Positions 24,401 through 36,311 are shown, numbered from the stretch's first letter. The stretch is DNA of 64,000 nucleotides from Haplosporangium gracile (GCA_015499985.1 JAAAUF010000101.1:1-64000), one strand, 5' to 3'. Notes: a model not told the origin generated them from the letters alone. Numbers and translations: made by a program.

Positions 24401-24643
24401 ACGATGGGCGCTATTCACAAACACACACGCAAACGAGAATGAACTAGGTCAGAGCGTGTCCTGTATTGTTCTGAGCATCGTTCTGTTGTTCGTTGTTGTT
24501 TTTTGTTGAGCTGTGTTCGTGATGAGTCCAAAATCGCAGGTTTGCCGGCGATTTGATCCTCTGTATGAGAGTGAGCTCCTGTGCGTGTTATTATTACCAT
24601 AGGGCAGCGTAGAGGCCTTCTGGGCAATGACAACAGTGGCCAT
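21442..24643 (-). CDS. GUS1: Glutamyl-tRNA synthetase, cytosolic, with C-terminal WHEP domain
   Basis: Charges tRNA-Glu with glutamate in the cytosol. Six exons (24643-24598, 24410-24296, 24139-24046, 23925-23620, 23513-22945, 22843-21442; 2532 nt, 843 residues). A GST-like N-terminal domain (about 1-187; PSVADIAIWGAL, YLGRWFNHMSAQ) normally docks Arc1/AIMP-type cofactors. The class I core follows with PPEPSGYLHIGHAK (HIGH motif) and LMSKRKL (KMSKS motif), then the beta-barrel anticodon domains. An Ala/Lys-rich linker leads to a C-terminal helical hairpin (about 776-819: AAGLKVRQLK, VIKTAVDDLLALKKQL) that fits the WHEP-TRS consensus. Yeast GUS1 ends before such a module. Introns are 101-187 nt. 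Confidence 0.93.
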
Positions 24644-25113
24644 GGTTGTGTAGTGTGAAAGAGAAGATGTGTGTTGAGAAAAAAGGGAACGGACAATTGA
24701 TACTTTTATCAAAAGTATGTTTTTCTAAGTACAAAACAAGTCTACGTACAAACAACAAAAAAGAGTGACTGCGGCTGGTTGGTGGCGCTAGTGCGAGAAG
24801 CGGCGAGAAGGACGCCGGATGAATCTCAAATGGGTCATCTTTCATGGATAGTGTGTGTTTGCTGCTAGGAGAAACAGCTCCGACGCCGGTGAACGATAGA
24901 TACATCCTTGACAAAGATAAGACAAGCCATGACAATAAAACGCGTCGACGCTCAAACATTCCTTCTGCTTTATTTCGAACGGGTATTGTACGTCTTCCTC
25001 GTTCACTTTCTCTCTTTCTATTTCTCCCCCTTGTCGACTAAAATTACTATAACACCTAGAAGAATGGCATTGGGTATTGTATACAAATCTACGAATCACT
25101 AAGAAAAAATCAA

Positions 25114-25605
25114 CTAAAAAGGCCCAGGGCCAGCAGGTCCAATGGGTCCGCCAAATCCTCCAAATCCACCGAGACCACCAAGGGAGATAGGAATCGGTGC
25201 AGGAACAGGGACTGGAGCCGGGATTGGAGCCGAGACGGGGTAGGGGAAGGGCTTAGGCGCCGGGAATGGTTTGGAAACTTGGACAATGTTGGTCTTTCTG
25301 TGCTTGCGGTGGCGGTCATCATCGTCATCATCGTCATCATCATCGTCAGAGTCAGAGTCAGAGTCGGAATCATCGTCGTCATCCGAGTCCGAATCATCAT
25401 CATGGCCACGCTTGGCGAGAACAATGGTCTAGAGCTGGCGCTTGGAGAGAGATCTGATTTGAGCCTTAGTGAGAGGGCCGGACTAACGCTTGGAGACGGA
25501 GGAGGACAACTGCTTGATCGAGACTGGGGCGGCGTCGGATGCATTCAGAGCCATGGTGACCAGCAGGGCGGCCGTCAGCAGAAGGACAGTCTTTCGAGGG
25601 CACAT
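25114..25605 (-). pseudogene. Small secreted, dibasic-processed protein interrupted by two amber codons
   Basis: ATG 25605 opens a clear signal peptide (KTVLLLTAALLVTMALNA, then SDAAP). The frame meets TAG at 25483-25485 and again at 25429-25431, yet stays coding-like to TAG 25114-25116. After the stops come an Asp/Ser-rich acidic run, a basic RHRKHRK patch, a PAPKPFPYP proline segment and a Gly-rich end. Three dibasic KR sites (VSKR, LSKR, LAKR) bracket the ambers, as in Kex2-processed precursors. A TATAAAA lies at 25723-25729 on the same strand, about 120 nt upstream of the ATG. Translation as read gives only 40 residues. Options are a pseudogene, amber readthrough or RNA editing. Family not recognised. 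Confidence 0.55.
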
Positions 25606-25722
25606 ATGGATATAGGTGAAAGAATGTGTGTGCGTGTTAGTTTTTGGAAGACGATGGCTGGGAACGAAAGAGACAGTGCGGATAAAAAAAAAAGAAGTTT
25701 CAAAGGGAAACAAACTCGGCAA

Positions 25723-25729
25723 TTTTATA
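25723..25729 (-). promoter_or_regulatory. TATA box of the secreted-protein locus
   Basis: TATAAAA on the minus strand, about 120 nt upstream of ATG 25605; suggests the locus was, or is, strongly inducible. Confidence 0.45.
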
Positions 25730-28700
25730 CCCCGGCTGGACACCAAGCATACTAGGGGCGGACGACACATCCGTGCATGCAAACGCTCATGTGGCGATTT
25801 GACGCGTGTCAGCGTGCAATGGTACCTCATCACATCAAAGAAATTCAACCCGCTGATGGTGATACTGAGATGGAAGTGATGATGGTAGTTGAATCAGGGG
25901 TTTGGGACCCATCTCTTATTCGCACGACCAGTTGGATCTTCTGTAATGTAGAGAAAAAATCGACGCGCGATCGACGCGTCACGGACGCGTCTTTTTTTCT
26001 AAACAGATAGCGCAACATTGATCACACTCAAGTCCACTCGACCATCAAAAAAAGCTCGTTCGATTATCTTCATCCTTAAACATTCCACCACTCCTCGTGC
26101 TTATCCTTCCTCTACATCATCTTTTAGTAAATTCCATTCTCTTAACTCTGTTATCTTCTCCCCCGCAAACATTCCAAATAAAGATTACTTCAAAGGGCAC
26201 GCCAGTTTTCTTCGTTGATTGTTTAAAGAAATGTTTTTGCTAGTTCTTTGACAAAGGCGATGAGACGACCTCCGAAATGAGTACCCGCCAATTTTTTGAG
26301 TCCGGATGATTCTGCCAGCAAATCGTCCCGATTTAAAAAAAAAATTAGTGGTTACATATCGTCTCGTATGTATACCAAGGAATCGAAAAAAAGGAGAAAA
26401 AGGAACAAGACAACTACATGCATCGCCAGTCTGGGTCAAGAAGAAAATAACGATAGGCATCTCATCGCTGGATTATCAAAAAAGATCATTCTCCTTGCCC
26501 CCCCCCCCCCCGTTCCTCACTTAAATCTCAAAGGTAGTATGAAGAATCATTACATTCTGTAAGTAGCTGCTGGGTGCCACAAGTCAAAAGCCACATTCGG
26601 CAAACCTCAGCCGGTGCAAATATGACAATATTAGATCCACAAAGCTCACGCGTCGTGACAGAGACACAAAAAAAAAACGCGCTTAGGAGAGGGACTATGG
26701 GATTCCTACATCCTTATTTCACAAAACAGAAAAGAGTCTTGATTCAGAAGAAAAAAATAGTGCGTCGGATACAACTAGCTCGATTCTACCGTTGTTGAAG
26801 AAATAAACGTAAGTGAGTAAGTATTTTCAAAACAAGGGTGACACGACACATATATCCAGCAATGCGGATACGAATGACAAAAGGCACTTCTATGTCGCGA
26901 ACAAGATAACTTCGATTGCAAATGAAAAGAGCTAAGTTACAGCAATCGTACGGACGGTTTGCATCCCTGCGAATTTGTTCAAATGCTTTTTCATGGTAAG
27001 ATGTGTTAAAACCTCTCAGTCGATGCGTTGCATTGCCTCCTCGATACAAGAACAAACACAGTATCTTCAATTCGTACCAAAGAATTAGCTTTTCTGTGCA
27101 ACTCTTTATTCCAAGGAAAAAAGCGACTCCTTCAAACAAAGGATCAACTTTACTTGCTGCTCACTACGTCCTCCTAACTTTTTAGCTTTAGTAATCAAAG
27201 AGCCACAATTTCCTAACCGACCTTATCGCTCTTTCAACATAAAAAAAAGGAGGGCAAGGAGGGGCATTGCCATCTTAAGGCTAATGGCAGCCAAATGTAC
27301 GTCAGCGCGTATACACTTCGTTCATCTTGTCCACCTCGCCTATCTCATGCCTGCCTTCATTGAATCTTCCCCTCAAGGCGTAACGCGCGCATCCGAGAAT
27401 GCATTCAACAAGCAGTGTCTCATAAAAATAATCCTCTGTTCTTTTGGAGCCATGAGTATAAGAGGCTGATAAAATCGCCCTCATCTTTTTTTCACAAAAA
27501 ATGTGATATCTGCTTTTGACAATGACAGAGGTGGAGACGATGAAGCCGGAAGAGAAACATGTATCCGCGCCATGTTTCTGCATAAGATAGTTGGCCTCAA
27601 AAGAAAAAAAAAAGGGGGGATTGAAGAAAAGAGTTCGTACCACACTGGCTCAACGCCAGGAGCAAATGAACGGCTACCCTTGAGTGACTTTTTTTCATTT
27701 CTGCAAAAATTACACGCGCACACTCGCGTATTACACAAGAAAAGTAGCATGTGTCCTCAATAACCCAAAGAACAAGTTAATAAAAAGCGAGAGAACGTTG
27801 CTAAAAGCGCGACTTTGTAAGCCGCCACATCCAAGGAGTGAGTATTTCATGCTAGAGCCCTGTGTGAGAGGGAGAGCCGCCGTCGCGTCGTTCATATTAT
27901 TATTTTTTATACAACTTTTTTTACGAATAAAAAATCGGCAACGGCAGTCATGAGAAAAGTGATAACCGGATCCTTTTATGACCTTGAAATAATGAAAGCA
28001 CTTAAAAACGCACCCTACCTCAAGACACTTCCTCCATGAACCAGTCAACGAAATTGAAAAACAGGGATCCTTGTATCGATTAAAGTCACAGCGATGTCTT
28101 TAATGGGACTATATTTTCTGCTATCCTTAAAACTCAAAAGAAAAAAATCATCTCAAGTCACCATCTTACGGTTCTCAAGGTCAACCCAAGGAGTTTATCT
28201 CCTCCCTCACCCACCAAACCACACCAAATCTCAAAGCCACTCAAATGGGCCCTAGAAACCCTGTAGGTAGCTACTTGCTACCAAAGGTCAAGGAGTTTTA
28301 TTGAGACAGCTTATCCAGTGAACGTATAACAACATCAGAAAAAAAGAGTACGCGTTCTGGGTGTAGCGTAGACCCTACGTACATGAAAAAGGAAGACACC
28401 TCTCCTTCCCCCACACGTATCATATCCACTTAACTGAAAGGTCACAGGTCAGACAAGGAGCAACGACATTTGCAAGCTCTCATCCAGTATCTATTTGTTG
28501 AGTGAAAAAGGCTAAGGAAAAGCGTGAAGGCGGCAAAGCAATATTGTGCCATGCGAACATTAAACAAGAAAAGGGACAATCTTAAATCATGGCCAAATCT
28601 CGACCATAATTGCTATATCAAAAGTAAAAGGACCGCATTCCAGTGAACTCTGATGGTAAATAGTCAAGAGCCGTATGTCTTCCATAGTTGGTCCCTCCTG

Positions 28701-29565
28701 TGATCGACAAAAAAGGCACCACCACAACCACCTCGATTCGTATTAAAGAGAAATCATCCATGCAACTAGAAAAGGAAAATGGAGGTTCTGCCTTCAGAAT
28801 CGCCCAGCTGACAAAAATAAGCGATGGAGCATACATCGTCTCATAAATGCATGTATCTCACTAGCCCAGAGAATCCAGCTCATCTTCATCCTTCTCGAAA
28901 GTCTCATCAAAGTCTTAAAGGAAGTCTCGCTGGACACAACCTGTATGTAGCTTAATTGACACCATTAGTCACGCCATCCAGCCCTGCTAGGCATCTGAAA
29001 AATACATAACAAAACCAACTCCTAAAACGAGTGCGTGTCTGCTCGATACAGATGTAGCACAAAAACGTACATTTATATAAAAAGACCACCCTTCATCCAG
29101 AAAGGTTTCCAGTCGAAAAAAAAAATGAACAGCAGTACACAGCATAGCAACACCGGATCCGGCAGCTACTTGTTGGGTGAAAAGAAAATAAGAAATATAG
29201 TTCGAAAGTTGAAAACAAAAACGTGGTACATTAAGATAGCAAGATGTGGACATCAAAGCAAGCAAAAGACCTGGTATCTCTACAATTAGCCGCGAACAAC
29301 ATGAATGAATATCCAAGGTTGAAAAGGACGCACGCTGCAACAACCAGACAAATCTTTTCCCATATCCCTGTGTGTTTTGTACAAATAAATTTTAATGGTA
29401 AATGGTTAAAACGACACAGGGTGATCAATCGCCTCCCTTGCGACCGACAAAATAAAGTCATATCACCACAGACCGATTCCTCTTCAACCCTGCTCTACCA
29501 TTTCAAAGTACGGCGCTTCACCAAATGACATCGTCGACCTCGTCGCCGCTATCAATCCCCCATCC
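25730..29565. other. Gene-poor 3.8-kb stretch
   Basis: AT-rich with A/T homopolymers; no exon chain, tRNA or repeat array could be supported. Short open frames lack family features. The last few hundred bases are probably the 3' flank of calcineurin B. An 18-codon acidic tail-like frame at 28861-28914 (-) is discussed among the rejected items. Confidence 0.5.
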
Positions 29566-30718
29566 TTAAAAGGTCTCAAGGGTCATCTGCTTGGCGATAT
29601 CAGTGTTCTCAACCGCACCACAGAACTCCTCAAACGAGATACGACCGTCCATGTCCTTGTCGGCCTCCATGATGGTCTTGTCGACAATCTGCTGAAGCTG
29701 GTTATCCTTCAAATTCGAGCCCACCATCATCTTCAGCACCAGGAACAGCTCACCGTTCGAGATGAATCCGTCCCTGTCCATATCGTATACCTTGAACGCA
29801 ACTATTTTCATCACGCATTGTGTGGAGAGAAAAGCGAAAGGACCATCGTTAGGTCATATGTTAATGAAGCGTGGACTTGCAACTGACGGACAAAAAAAAT
29901 GAACAAATACAACAGGATATCCAACGACATCAAATACAGAACAACCACCAAACCATCAAAACAAAAACGAAAAGCAGAAAACAAACAAAGTAAACTTACA
30001 GCGGAGCTTTTCTACTTTGTTGCCCTTATTGCTGAACGCCGAAAGACCGGCAATGAACTCCTTAAAATCCACATCTCCACCACCGTCCTCGTCCATAATT
30101 GCAATCAGACGGGATGCGAGAGGGTTGGTCGCAATCTGGGGGATCGCCAGAAACTCTTCCTTGTCGATTGAGCCTGACCCATCCTTGTCCAGCTTCATGA
30201 ACCGCTTGTACAATCTTTGGATCTCCTCCGCCGTGACTATTAGGTTGGAGCGTGTTAGTCCGGAGTCAGATTGGTGAGAGTGGTGGCAAGAGTAGGTTGT
30301 TTGTTGGTTTTTGTTGTTGGTTTCCGTGGTATCCGATGAGCGTAGCGTGATAGATAGCGAATTGACGGTTGTCCATTGCGGAAAACAAGTCGAAATAGAC
30401 AAGGCGAGACGAGACGGGGCGAAGGTCGAAGGGTGCACAAGTGGCATATATTATGACGAAGATATGAGAACAAAAACAGCAGGGTCAGTGTGCAGTCCAT
30501 GGACCAAATGCACCAACAAGCGCAACAGAAAACCATCGTGTGAAAAACAAGTACAGGCAACATCAGCTGTTCATTGCACGTTGTTCCGACTCTCCAACAA
30601 TTGTTGTTTTGGTTGTGTGTGCAATGCGCTGTGCTCGAATGAGCAGCGATTGTGAAAGTTGCTTACAGTTGGAATCCCTGACCATCTCCTCGAGTGGCTG
30701 TGATACACCTTGACCCAT
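29566..30718 (-). CDS. CNB1: Calcineurin regulatory subunit B
   Basis: Ca-binding regulatory subunit of the calcineurin phosphatase. Three exons (30718-30667, 30236-30000, 29801-29566; 525 nt, 174 residues, the usual family length). MGQGVSQ is an N-myristoylation signal (Gly2, Ser6). Four EF-hands are visible: [36 protein letters not shown] and [12 protein letters not shown]. The end [14 protein letters not shown] is typical. Introns of 430 and 198 nt are longer than the local norm. The exon-1 boundary SN-F reconstructs the expected [15 protein letters not shown]. Confidence 0.96.
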
Positions 30719-31139
30719 GTTCGGTTATATAGCTCGCGTTTCTTGGTTGTAGTGAAAGGAGTTGTTGTTGTTCTGTTGTTGACGTGCGCCTTTGCTGATC
30801 CGTGTTCAAGTCCTGGAGAGTCGGGATGTATTTAAAGCAGTGATGATGCGTTGAAAGAATTGAAAGAAAAGGAAAAGTGAGGTAGTCGACCCCCTTGCTT
30901 TTAGTTATGACCAAAAATGAGACCGAAATAACATTTTGTCCGTCCTGCCCTTCTCGCTTCTCGTCCTTCTTTTCTTCTTGCTCCACACGTGAGCGTGACG
31001 TGAGAATAAGGCGCCACAGGGCGGCAAACAGGGCGCAGACCCACCGCCCAGAATAACAAGCGCTGAAAATAAGAAAGCAAAACAATTTCCAAATTTGGGC
31101 GAAAAAAATAATTAAGGGTTGCCATAAAAGGACAAGTCA

Positions 31140-31223
31140 GCACTTGATTTTCCTTAGGAAAAACAAGTGCTCCCTTGTATGTGGCTGTCTGAGTAGTTGG
31201 TTTTCCACTGGAAAATCAAGTGC
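31140..31223. repeat. Tandem pair of hairpins at the left end of the recombinase element
   Basis: Hairpin 1: GCACTTGATTTTCC (31140-31153), loop TTA, GGAAAAACAAGTGC (31157-31170). Hairpin 2: AGTTGGTTTTCC (31195-31206), loop ACT, GGAAAATCAAGTGC (31210-31223). The two hairpins share the same arms. A related inverted copy, GGAAAATAAGTGC, lies at 35392-35404 beyond the recombinase gene. Confidence 0.7.
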
Positions 31224-31609
31224 ACCTGTAGAGAACACGCACCACCACTCTTTCCCATTCATATTCGCGTTTGTTTCGTGTTTTTACATGTTCTGTTTGT
31301 CCCATGCCTCCCGTTCTCTTTGCCCACTTCCTCTTTTCTCTTTCTCCCTCATCCTCACCCTCTACCTCTCCTTCTGTCGTACTGTCACCTTTCCTTGCCT
31401 TTTTAGCCAGTTGCAGACTGGCTCCTCTCTCAATCACCTCCCTTTTCATTCATATTCAATTCATAACAAAAGTTTTGTTTTTCATTGCCATTCGCATTGC
31501 TGTCCTAGTGTTCACACTTCACCACCATTCTCTCTTGCCCTCCTTCTTTCGTTGCCCGTTTTCTTACATAATGCAATCACTTTATTTCTTACTAATGAGA
31601 TTTCAATTT

Positions 31610-34600
31610 TTAAACTACTTTCTGACTAACAATGACAAAGCGGAATGGTTTTTCCTTACTCTGTCTGGGTGCTTTTGTTTTGCCAACCACCTGAGCGGGG
31701 GCAGGTGAACTTATTCGAGGAATGGGCACACGCTGTGGTAAAGAAAGAGACGGCTGTGAACCTTGGCCGAGTGTAGAAAGGAAGGATGAGTTGGCTTGTG
31801 AGTGAGACCAGGACGAAAACGTAGTTACGTTGGGTGGCATGAACACTTGACATGGTGGATACGAAACTGGCACTTGAGCTAGAGGTAGCAGGTTTTGTTG
31901 CCCTTGAAAGGACGCATTTCCCAATGAAGCAGGAGAAAAGAAGGGCGACTGGTGGTGTTGCTGAATAAGAGTATCAAGGACACCTCGAAGCTGAATAAGT
32001 GGGACAACAGAGGGTTGCTGGTAATACTGTTGCTATTGCTGATAGTACTGTTGCTGTTGATGCTGATGTTGGTGTTGCTGTTGGTTGAAAAATTGTTGTC
32101 GTAGTTGGGCCAATGTCTTCTTATAATGCTCCTTTTGTTCCATTAGTGCCTGTTCCTTTAGATTGAGCTAATCCTCTATTTGTTGCTGGTGATCTCGCAC
32201 AAACGCTTGAATAGTGGTTTCCTGGTGGTGAAGTCGCGTCGACATGCTTTGCAGTTCGCTCACAAGCTCAGGCATAGCTTCTCTCACTGCTAGCAAGGGG
32301 TTTGGTGTTGGTTTGTCGACATAGGCTCCGAGCTCCTGCTGGAATTCTGTGAACAACGGCGACTGGAAGATCTCGTGGTCCAGAATAAGACTTTTCTGCT
32401 TGTGGTGCATACGGAAAGCGGCATCTTGAAGGATGATTCGTCGACAACGGACAAGTAGCCGTAAAAATCCAGCCTTGGCTATATCCCTGTTCTGGTATGC
32501 CATCATCATGGTCGACCTGCTGCTCTCGTTTGATTCTTCCAGGGCCTTTGCAAGGGTCGATGAGGGGCCGGCTGATATAGGTGGCACAATATTTCCATCA
32601 ACCTCATTCATCTCCGCCTTACATTCCTCCTCCCACTCCATATTGTTTTTGCCATATACATCCTCGATCCAAGGGAAGACTAGTTTCTGGAGCTCATGTG
32701 AGGGGCTGATGCCATTCCTGGGCAGGTGGTAAGACTTATCCTGAAACCCAGCCATGCCCAACGCAAAGGCACTGGGGAGATTCGAGGAGTAATACGTCTC
32801 CATCTTGCCTCTCTCAGCCATCCACCGACCTCCTTCCTTGATCACATCGCTTGGAATCCCTAGATGATTGGACTCAACCGTACCAGCATGTCGACCGCCG
32901 TGCGTTTTTTTGGAAGAGTTGACATGGAAGCGGTCGTAAAGTTTCTTGACTGCGTTGTAGGTCGCTTGAGGGCTGATGCTTTGTGTAGGATCGAGTGGGC
33001 TAGGAAGCATCTTGAAGAGATCCCACTCGTCCTTTGAGAGTTCCAAGGGGACGTCATCAACCACAAGACCGCGGAGATTTGGATGATCCGAGTTCTGCAA
33101 AGAGAAATTAAGGGGAAAAAAGAAGGGTTCATTACTTTACATTTGATTAAAGCGAAACAGAATGCAAGCGCAAGTCGAAAAACGTACCTGCCAAAGCTGG
33201 AACATGTAGAAAGCAAATGCACTGAAAGAGCATCTGCGAATATCCTCATGCCTCATACAACATGCGTACCAATTCTCGTTCTCGATGTTGGCCTTGCCTT
33301 TGTTTAACTTGAAGGTGAGCGATACAAGTTGCTGTATTCCTGGGTGTCGAGGCTTGGTAATGACCGACGCGAAACAGTCGGACGAGTTGAGGTTGCGAAG
33401 ATCCTCGTCCCGAAGTAGCATGTTGTGACGCGCTGTCATACAAAACAGCTCTCTGTAGTTAAGGTCGGGGTCGCGGATTTCTTGGGTCTTCTTTTCCCAA
33501 AGGTAGCAGACCATGTCGTTGAATGTTGTCAGGTTGTACGAGTCTCTAATCGCACAGTCGGCGGATTGAATATGGAACGACTGAAGATTATGTTGGACTT
33601 GACTCTCTTTGTGCCTATGGACCGCCTCCTGGTATTTTGATCCCTCGGTCGGTGATACACCAGACACCTGCCTCCGTTCCAACTGGAAGCCATGCAGCCG
33701 AAGCAGAACCTTCTTCGCCAGCTTAATAGATCCGTTCCCAAGTGGGACGTCAATCACCTTGCAACCGCTTTTATCAAATTCGGCCGCCTCTAGCACTAAA
33801 GCGAGGGAAACATCAGCATACGCACATGTATTAATGTTAAAGGCAGCCTACACTTTTCATAATCTTTCAGTCCAGTCAATTCAGAGCGCTGCTTACACTT
33901 GACCAGGGTGTCTGGATCGACGGGCAGAGGTCGACCATCAGCGTCATAGTCGGCAGCAATTAGGGTCTTGAGATCCGCACCAATTCGGACGTGTTTCTTG
34001 GAAGTTTTGTTGAAATAGCATTCCACCAAGAACGCGATCAGCTTGTCCTCCGAGTTCACCAGAAAAGATCCTTTCCATCGACTCCAGAGTATGTTTCTTT
34101 GTTATTGTTGCAGAATTCCTAAAAACATGAGAGATAAAACAATAGTTTAGGTGAGTTGAAAGGAATAACATATGGATAAAAGTCAATTGCATATAATTGA
34201 CATAATTACCCGCCAACGTCTGAAGGCCGATTTATAGCCTCCATGCGTACTCAAGGCAAGTCCGATAGGATTGTTCATGTCCTTCAAGAATTCGGCCTCT
34301 TCTGGGGTCTCAGGTACATCGTTTTCGTCCTCGCTATCTATAAATTCGTAAAAAATAATAACGAAGAATTATGACTTGGTGATGATACCCCAGATGTGGT
34401 GTGCAATTTGTTGCTGTTATGCTGTTCCTGTAGCATGGTTACACCAAAGAAAGGTAACAAACCTGTGGACCCTTCCTTTCTTCGTCTTCTTCTTTGTCTT
34501 GGAGGATTGCTGGGATCCTTCCTACCCTTGCGTTTCTTTGTAGTGGTTGTGGTGTCTCCGTCTCCTGTTCCAGAAGCAGGGTGCCAAACATCAGATTTGT

Positions 34601-35099
34601 ATTGGGGTTTGTACTTGCGCTTGCTCTTTGGTCTGATAGTAGGTGGTGATGGTGATGGTGATGGTGATGCACTAGAGGTATGTAATGAAGTATTAGCGAC
34701 TGGAGCAGCAGAGGGCAACTCGGACGTAGGAATTACCAGTTCTGGCGGTTGCGTTTCTGGCGACTGAGGGGGCTGCAGCTGTGTAGAGGGTGAGAGGGTT
34801 GCTTGCGCTGGTGTTTGTTCTTGTGCTTTCACTGTTTCTGCCGCCCGTAATAGTGCCTCAAAACCCCACGCGTCCTGTGCCTGATGCTGTGAGATAGGTT
34901 GTTCTGACTGCTGTTCCTGTTCTGGTTGTTGTTCCGGTTCTTGGAGTTGTACTTCTCGGTTTTTGTGTTGTTTTGCGGCTGCCACGTGTGCCTGACGTCG
35001 TAGTGTTGCTACTTGTGCCTGATGTCGTAGCGCTCGCTGCTCTCGAGCAGTTGTTGACGCGTTTCTTTTTCCCAAGACAGGAGGAGACGGGGAGACCAT
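31610..35099 (-). pseudogene. Crypton/Ndc10-type tyrosine recombinase, damaged
   Basis: Exons 35099-34463, 34337-34210, 34118-33852, 33795-33188 and 33094 leftwards. The N-terminus is Gln/Pro-rich and disordered with a basic patch (RQRRRRRK). The SAM-like core-binding part spans the exon with AFRRWREFCNNNKETYS. The catalytic region has a candidate first arginine in CCMRHEDIRRCSF, HGGR in KKTHGGRHAG (HxxR), GRWM, and tyrosines in METYYSSNLP, followed by MAGF: the R-HxxR-W-Y set of the NDC10/Crypton family. Lesions: a one-base frameshift near 34060-34066 (GKDLF to VNSEDKL), TAG 32168-32170 after QQQIED, and TAG 32033-32035 inside a polyQ run; the frame then continues to 31610. If QQQIED is the real C-terminus, only the frameshift and not the ambers breaks the enzyme. 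Confidence 0.7.
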
Positions 35100-35102
35100 T
35101 GA

Positions 35103-35138
35103 TGCGTATGTGTATGCGTATGTGTATGCGTATGTGTG
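35103..35138. repeat. 12-bp tandem repeat TATGTGTATGCG
   Basis: Three consecutive copies immediately upstream of the recombinase ATG (35099, -), followed by purine-rich sequence up to about 35360. Confidence 0.75.
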
Positions 35139-35465
35139 AGGGGTGAAAGTGGAGAGGAGGAGAAACGAGAGGTGAGAGGAGGGGGTAGTCTTGTCGACAG
35201 GAAGAACGGTGTGAGGAACGAGTAGGGAGTGTGTGGCTGTGGTGTACAGCGGTGTAGAGGTGTAGAGGTGTGACTAGGTTGGAGAAGGCTGAAGAGTTAG
35301 AAGGGAGAAAGAAAGAGGTGAATGGAATGGTATGGTCAATGGTCAAGGAGTGCAAAGATGCATGTGTGAGAAAAAAAGAGCCAAATTGCACGGAAAATAA
35401 GTGCTCGATTGTGTTTACTTTATTAAGTACTTACATTTGTATTTGATCCAGTTATGATCATTTCA

Positions 35466-36311
35466 GATTCTCTAATGAGATACCAATAGATCTTTGCGAA
35501 CGTCAAGGGTTTTCTCAGTGCACTTGGGTATTTATTAGTTCGGCTTTACATCTTGTAGGTGTTCGAACTAGGTACTCTGAGGTTTATTTGGATGGAGTGG
35601 ATGTCCGAAAAAACGAAATGCGTGATCTCATGACTGAGGCAAAAGAATTTTCTCAGTTGGCAGACGGTGTCGGGATTTGTGATGGCCAACAAATCTATAT
35701 CGCAGAGGCTGGATTACTGTATAACCCTAAACCGGATAAGCAACATTTGGACCTTTACAAGCTTAAGCGCAGCATGAGGGACGCTTGGATTTCTCAAGTA
35801 AATGCACTCAGTCTTGAGTGTCAACCACCGAAAGGATTTTCCGTGTTCGGGTCGGTTTCTTGTGCGAACAAAACAACGTTCTACAAGATGGACTTTGTTG
35901 GTGCCTTCAGATTTTATGCCGTCAACAATATGGTGATACCTCTTACCAAAAAGGATTTCGGTAGCAAGATTCGTCATTGCATGTCTGCTTGCCTTGAATT
36001 TTCTTATCTGGTGAAAGAGGAGATAACTCGAAGGAGTGCAGCCAAACCTGTATCCTTTGGAGAACGACAACTTCTTCAAGCAGCCTATGCAAAGATCCCT
36101 GTCACCTCTGCAGCTCAAAGGAAATTGAAAAGGACAAGATCAAAACTCGAGGGTAAGTACCCCTTAATTTATCCATCATTTGAGTCTCTTTGTGTGCGTC
36201 CCTCATCTTTTGTTTCTGTTTTCTGATTTATGCTCTTCATGCTCCTTTTTTCTCATAGGTTTGGCAGCAAGGGCTCTCGTACATTCATTGGTTTTGTCAA
36301 AGATTTCATGA
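35466..36311 (+). pseudogene. 5'-incomplete gene of unknown family
   Basis: A coding-like frame opens after a good acceptor (CATTTCAG, exon from about 35467), with FSNEIPIDLCERQG, then YSEVYLDGVDVRKNE, DGQQIYIAEAGLLYNP and FYKMDFVGAFRFYAVN. It continues to 36152. A donor GTAAGT and acceptor CTCATAG (intron 36153-36258) join it in phase to a short last exon ending TGA 36309-36311. No start codon or upstream exon was found between here and the recombinase ATG at 35099; the break may be due to that element's insertion. It resembles uncharacterised proteins common in Mucoromycota, but I cannot name a domain. Spliced, the visible part is about 245 residues. Confidence 0.45.

Larger units (their letters stand above)
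31140..35404. mobile_element. Crypton/Ndc10-like tyrosine-recombinase element with inverted-repeat-like ends
   Basis: About 4.27 kb carrying one long recombinase gene (31610-35099, -). The left end reads AGCACTTGATTTTCC (31139-31153). The right end, read on the reverse strand, is AGCACTTATTTTCC, identical apart from one missing G. No clear target duplication was seen. The region 31224-31609 is pyrimidine-rich and holds no gene. Classical Cryptons are said to lack terminal inverted repeats, so the boundaries are inferred. Confidence 0.5.

Noticed and set aside
25429..25487. 59-nt intron GTTAGT...CTCTAG that would remove both ambers of the small secreted gene
   Set aside because: Splice signals look fair, but joining shifts the frame and meets TGA after about ten codons. 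The in-phase alternative (GTCTCC donor) is a poor donor.
28861..28914. Acidic C-terminus-like frame (FDETFEKDEDELDSLG, stop) on the minus strand
   Set aside because: Preceded by TAA in the same frame and no upstream exon could be found; too short to support.
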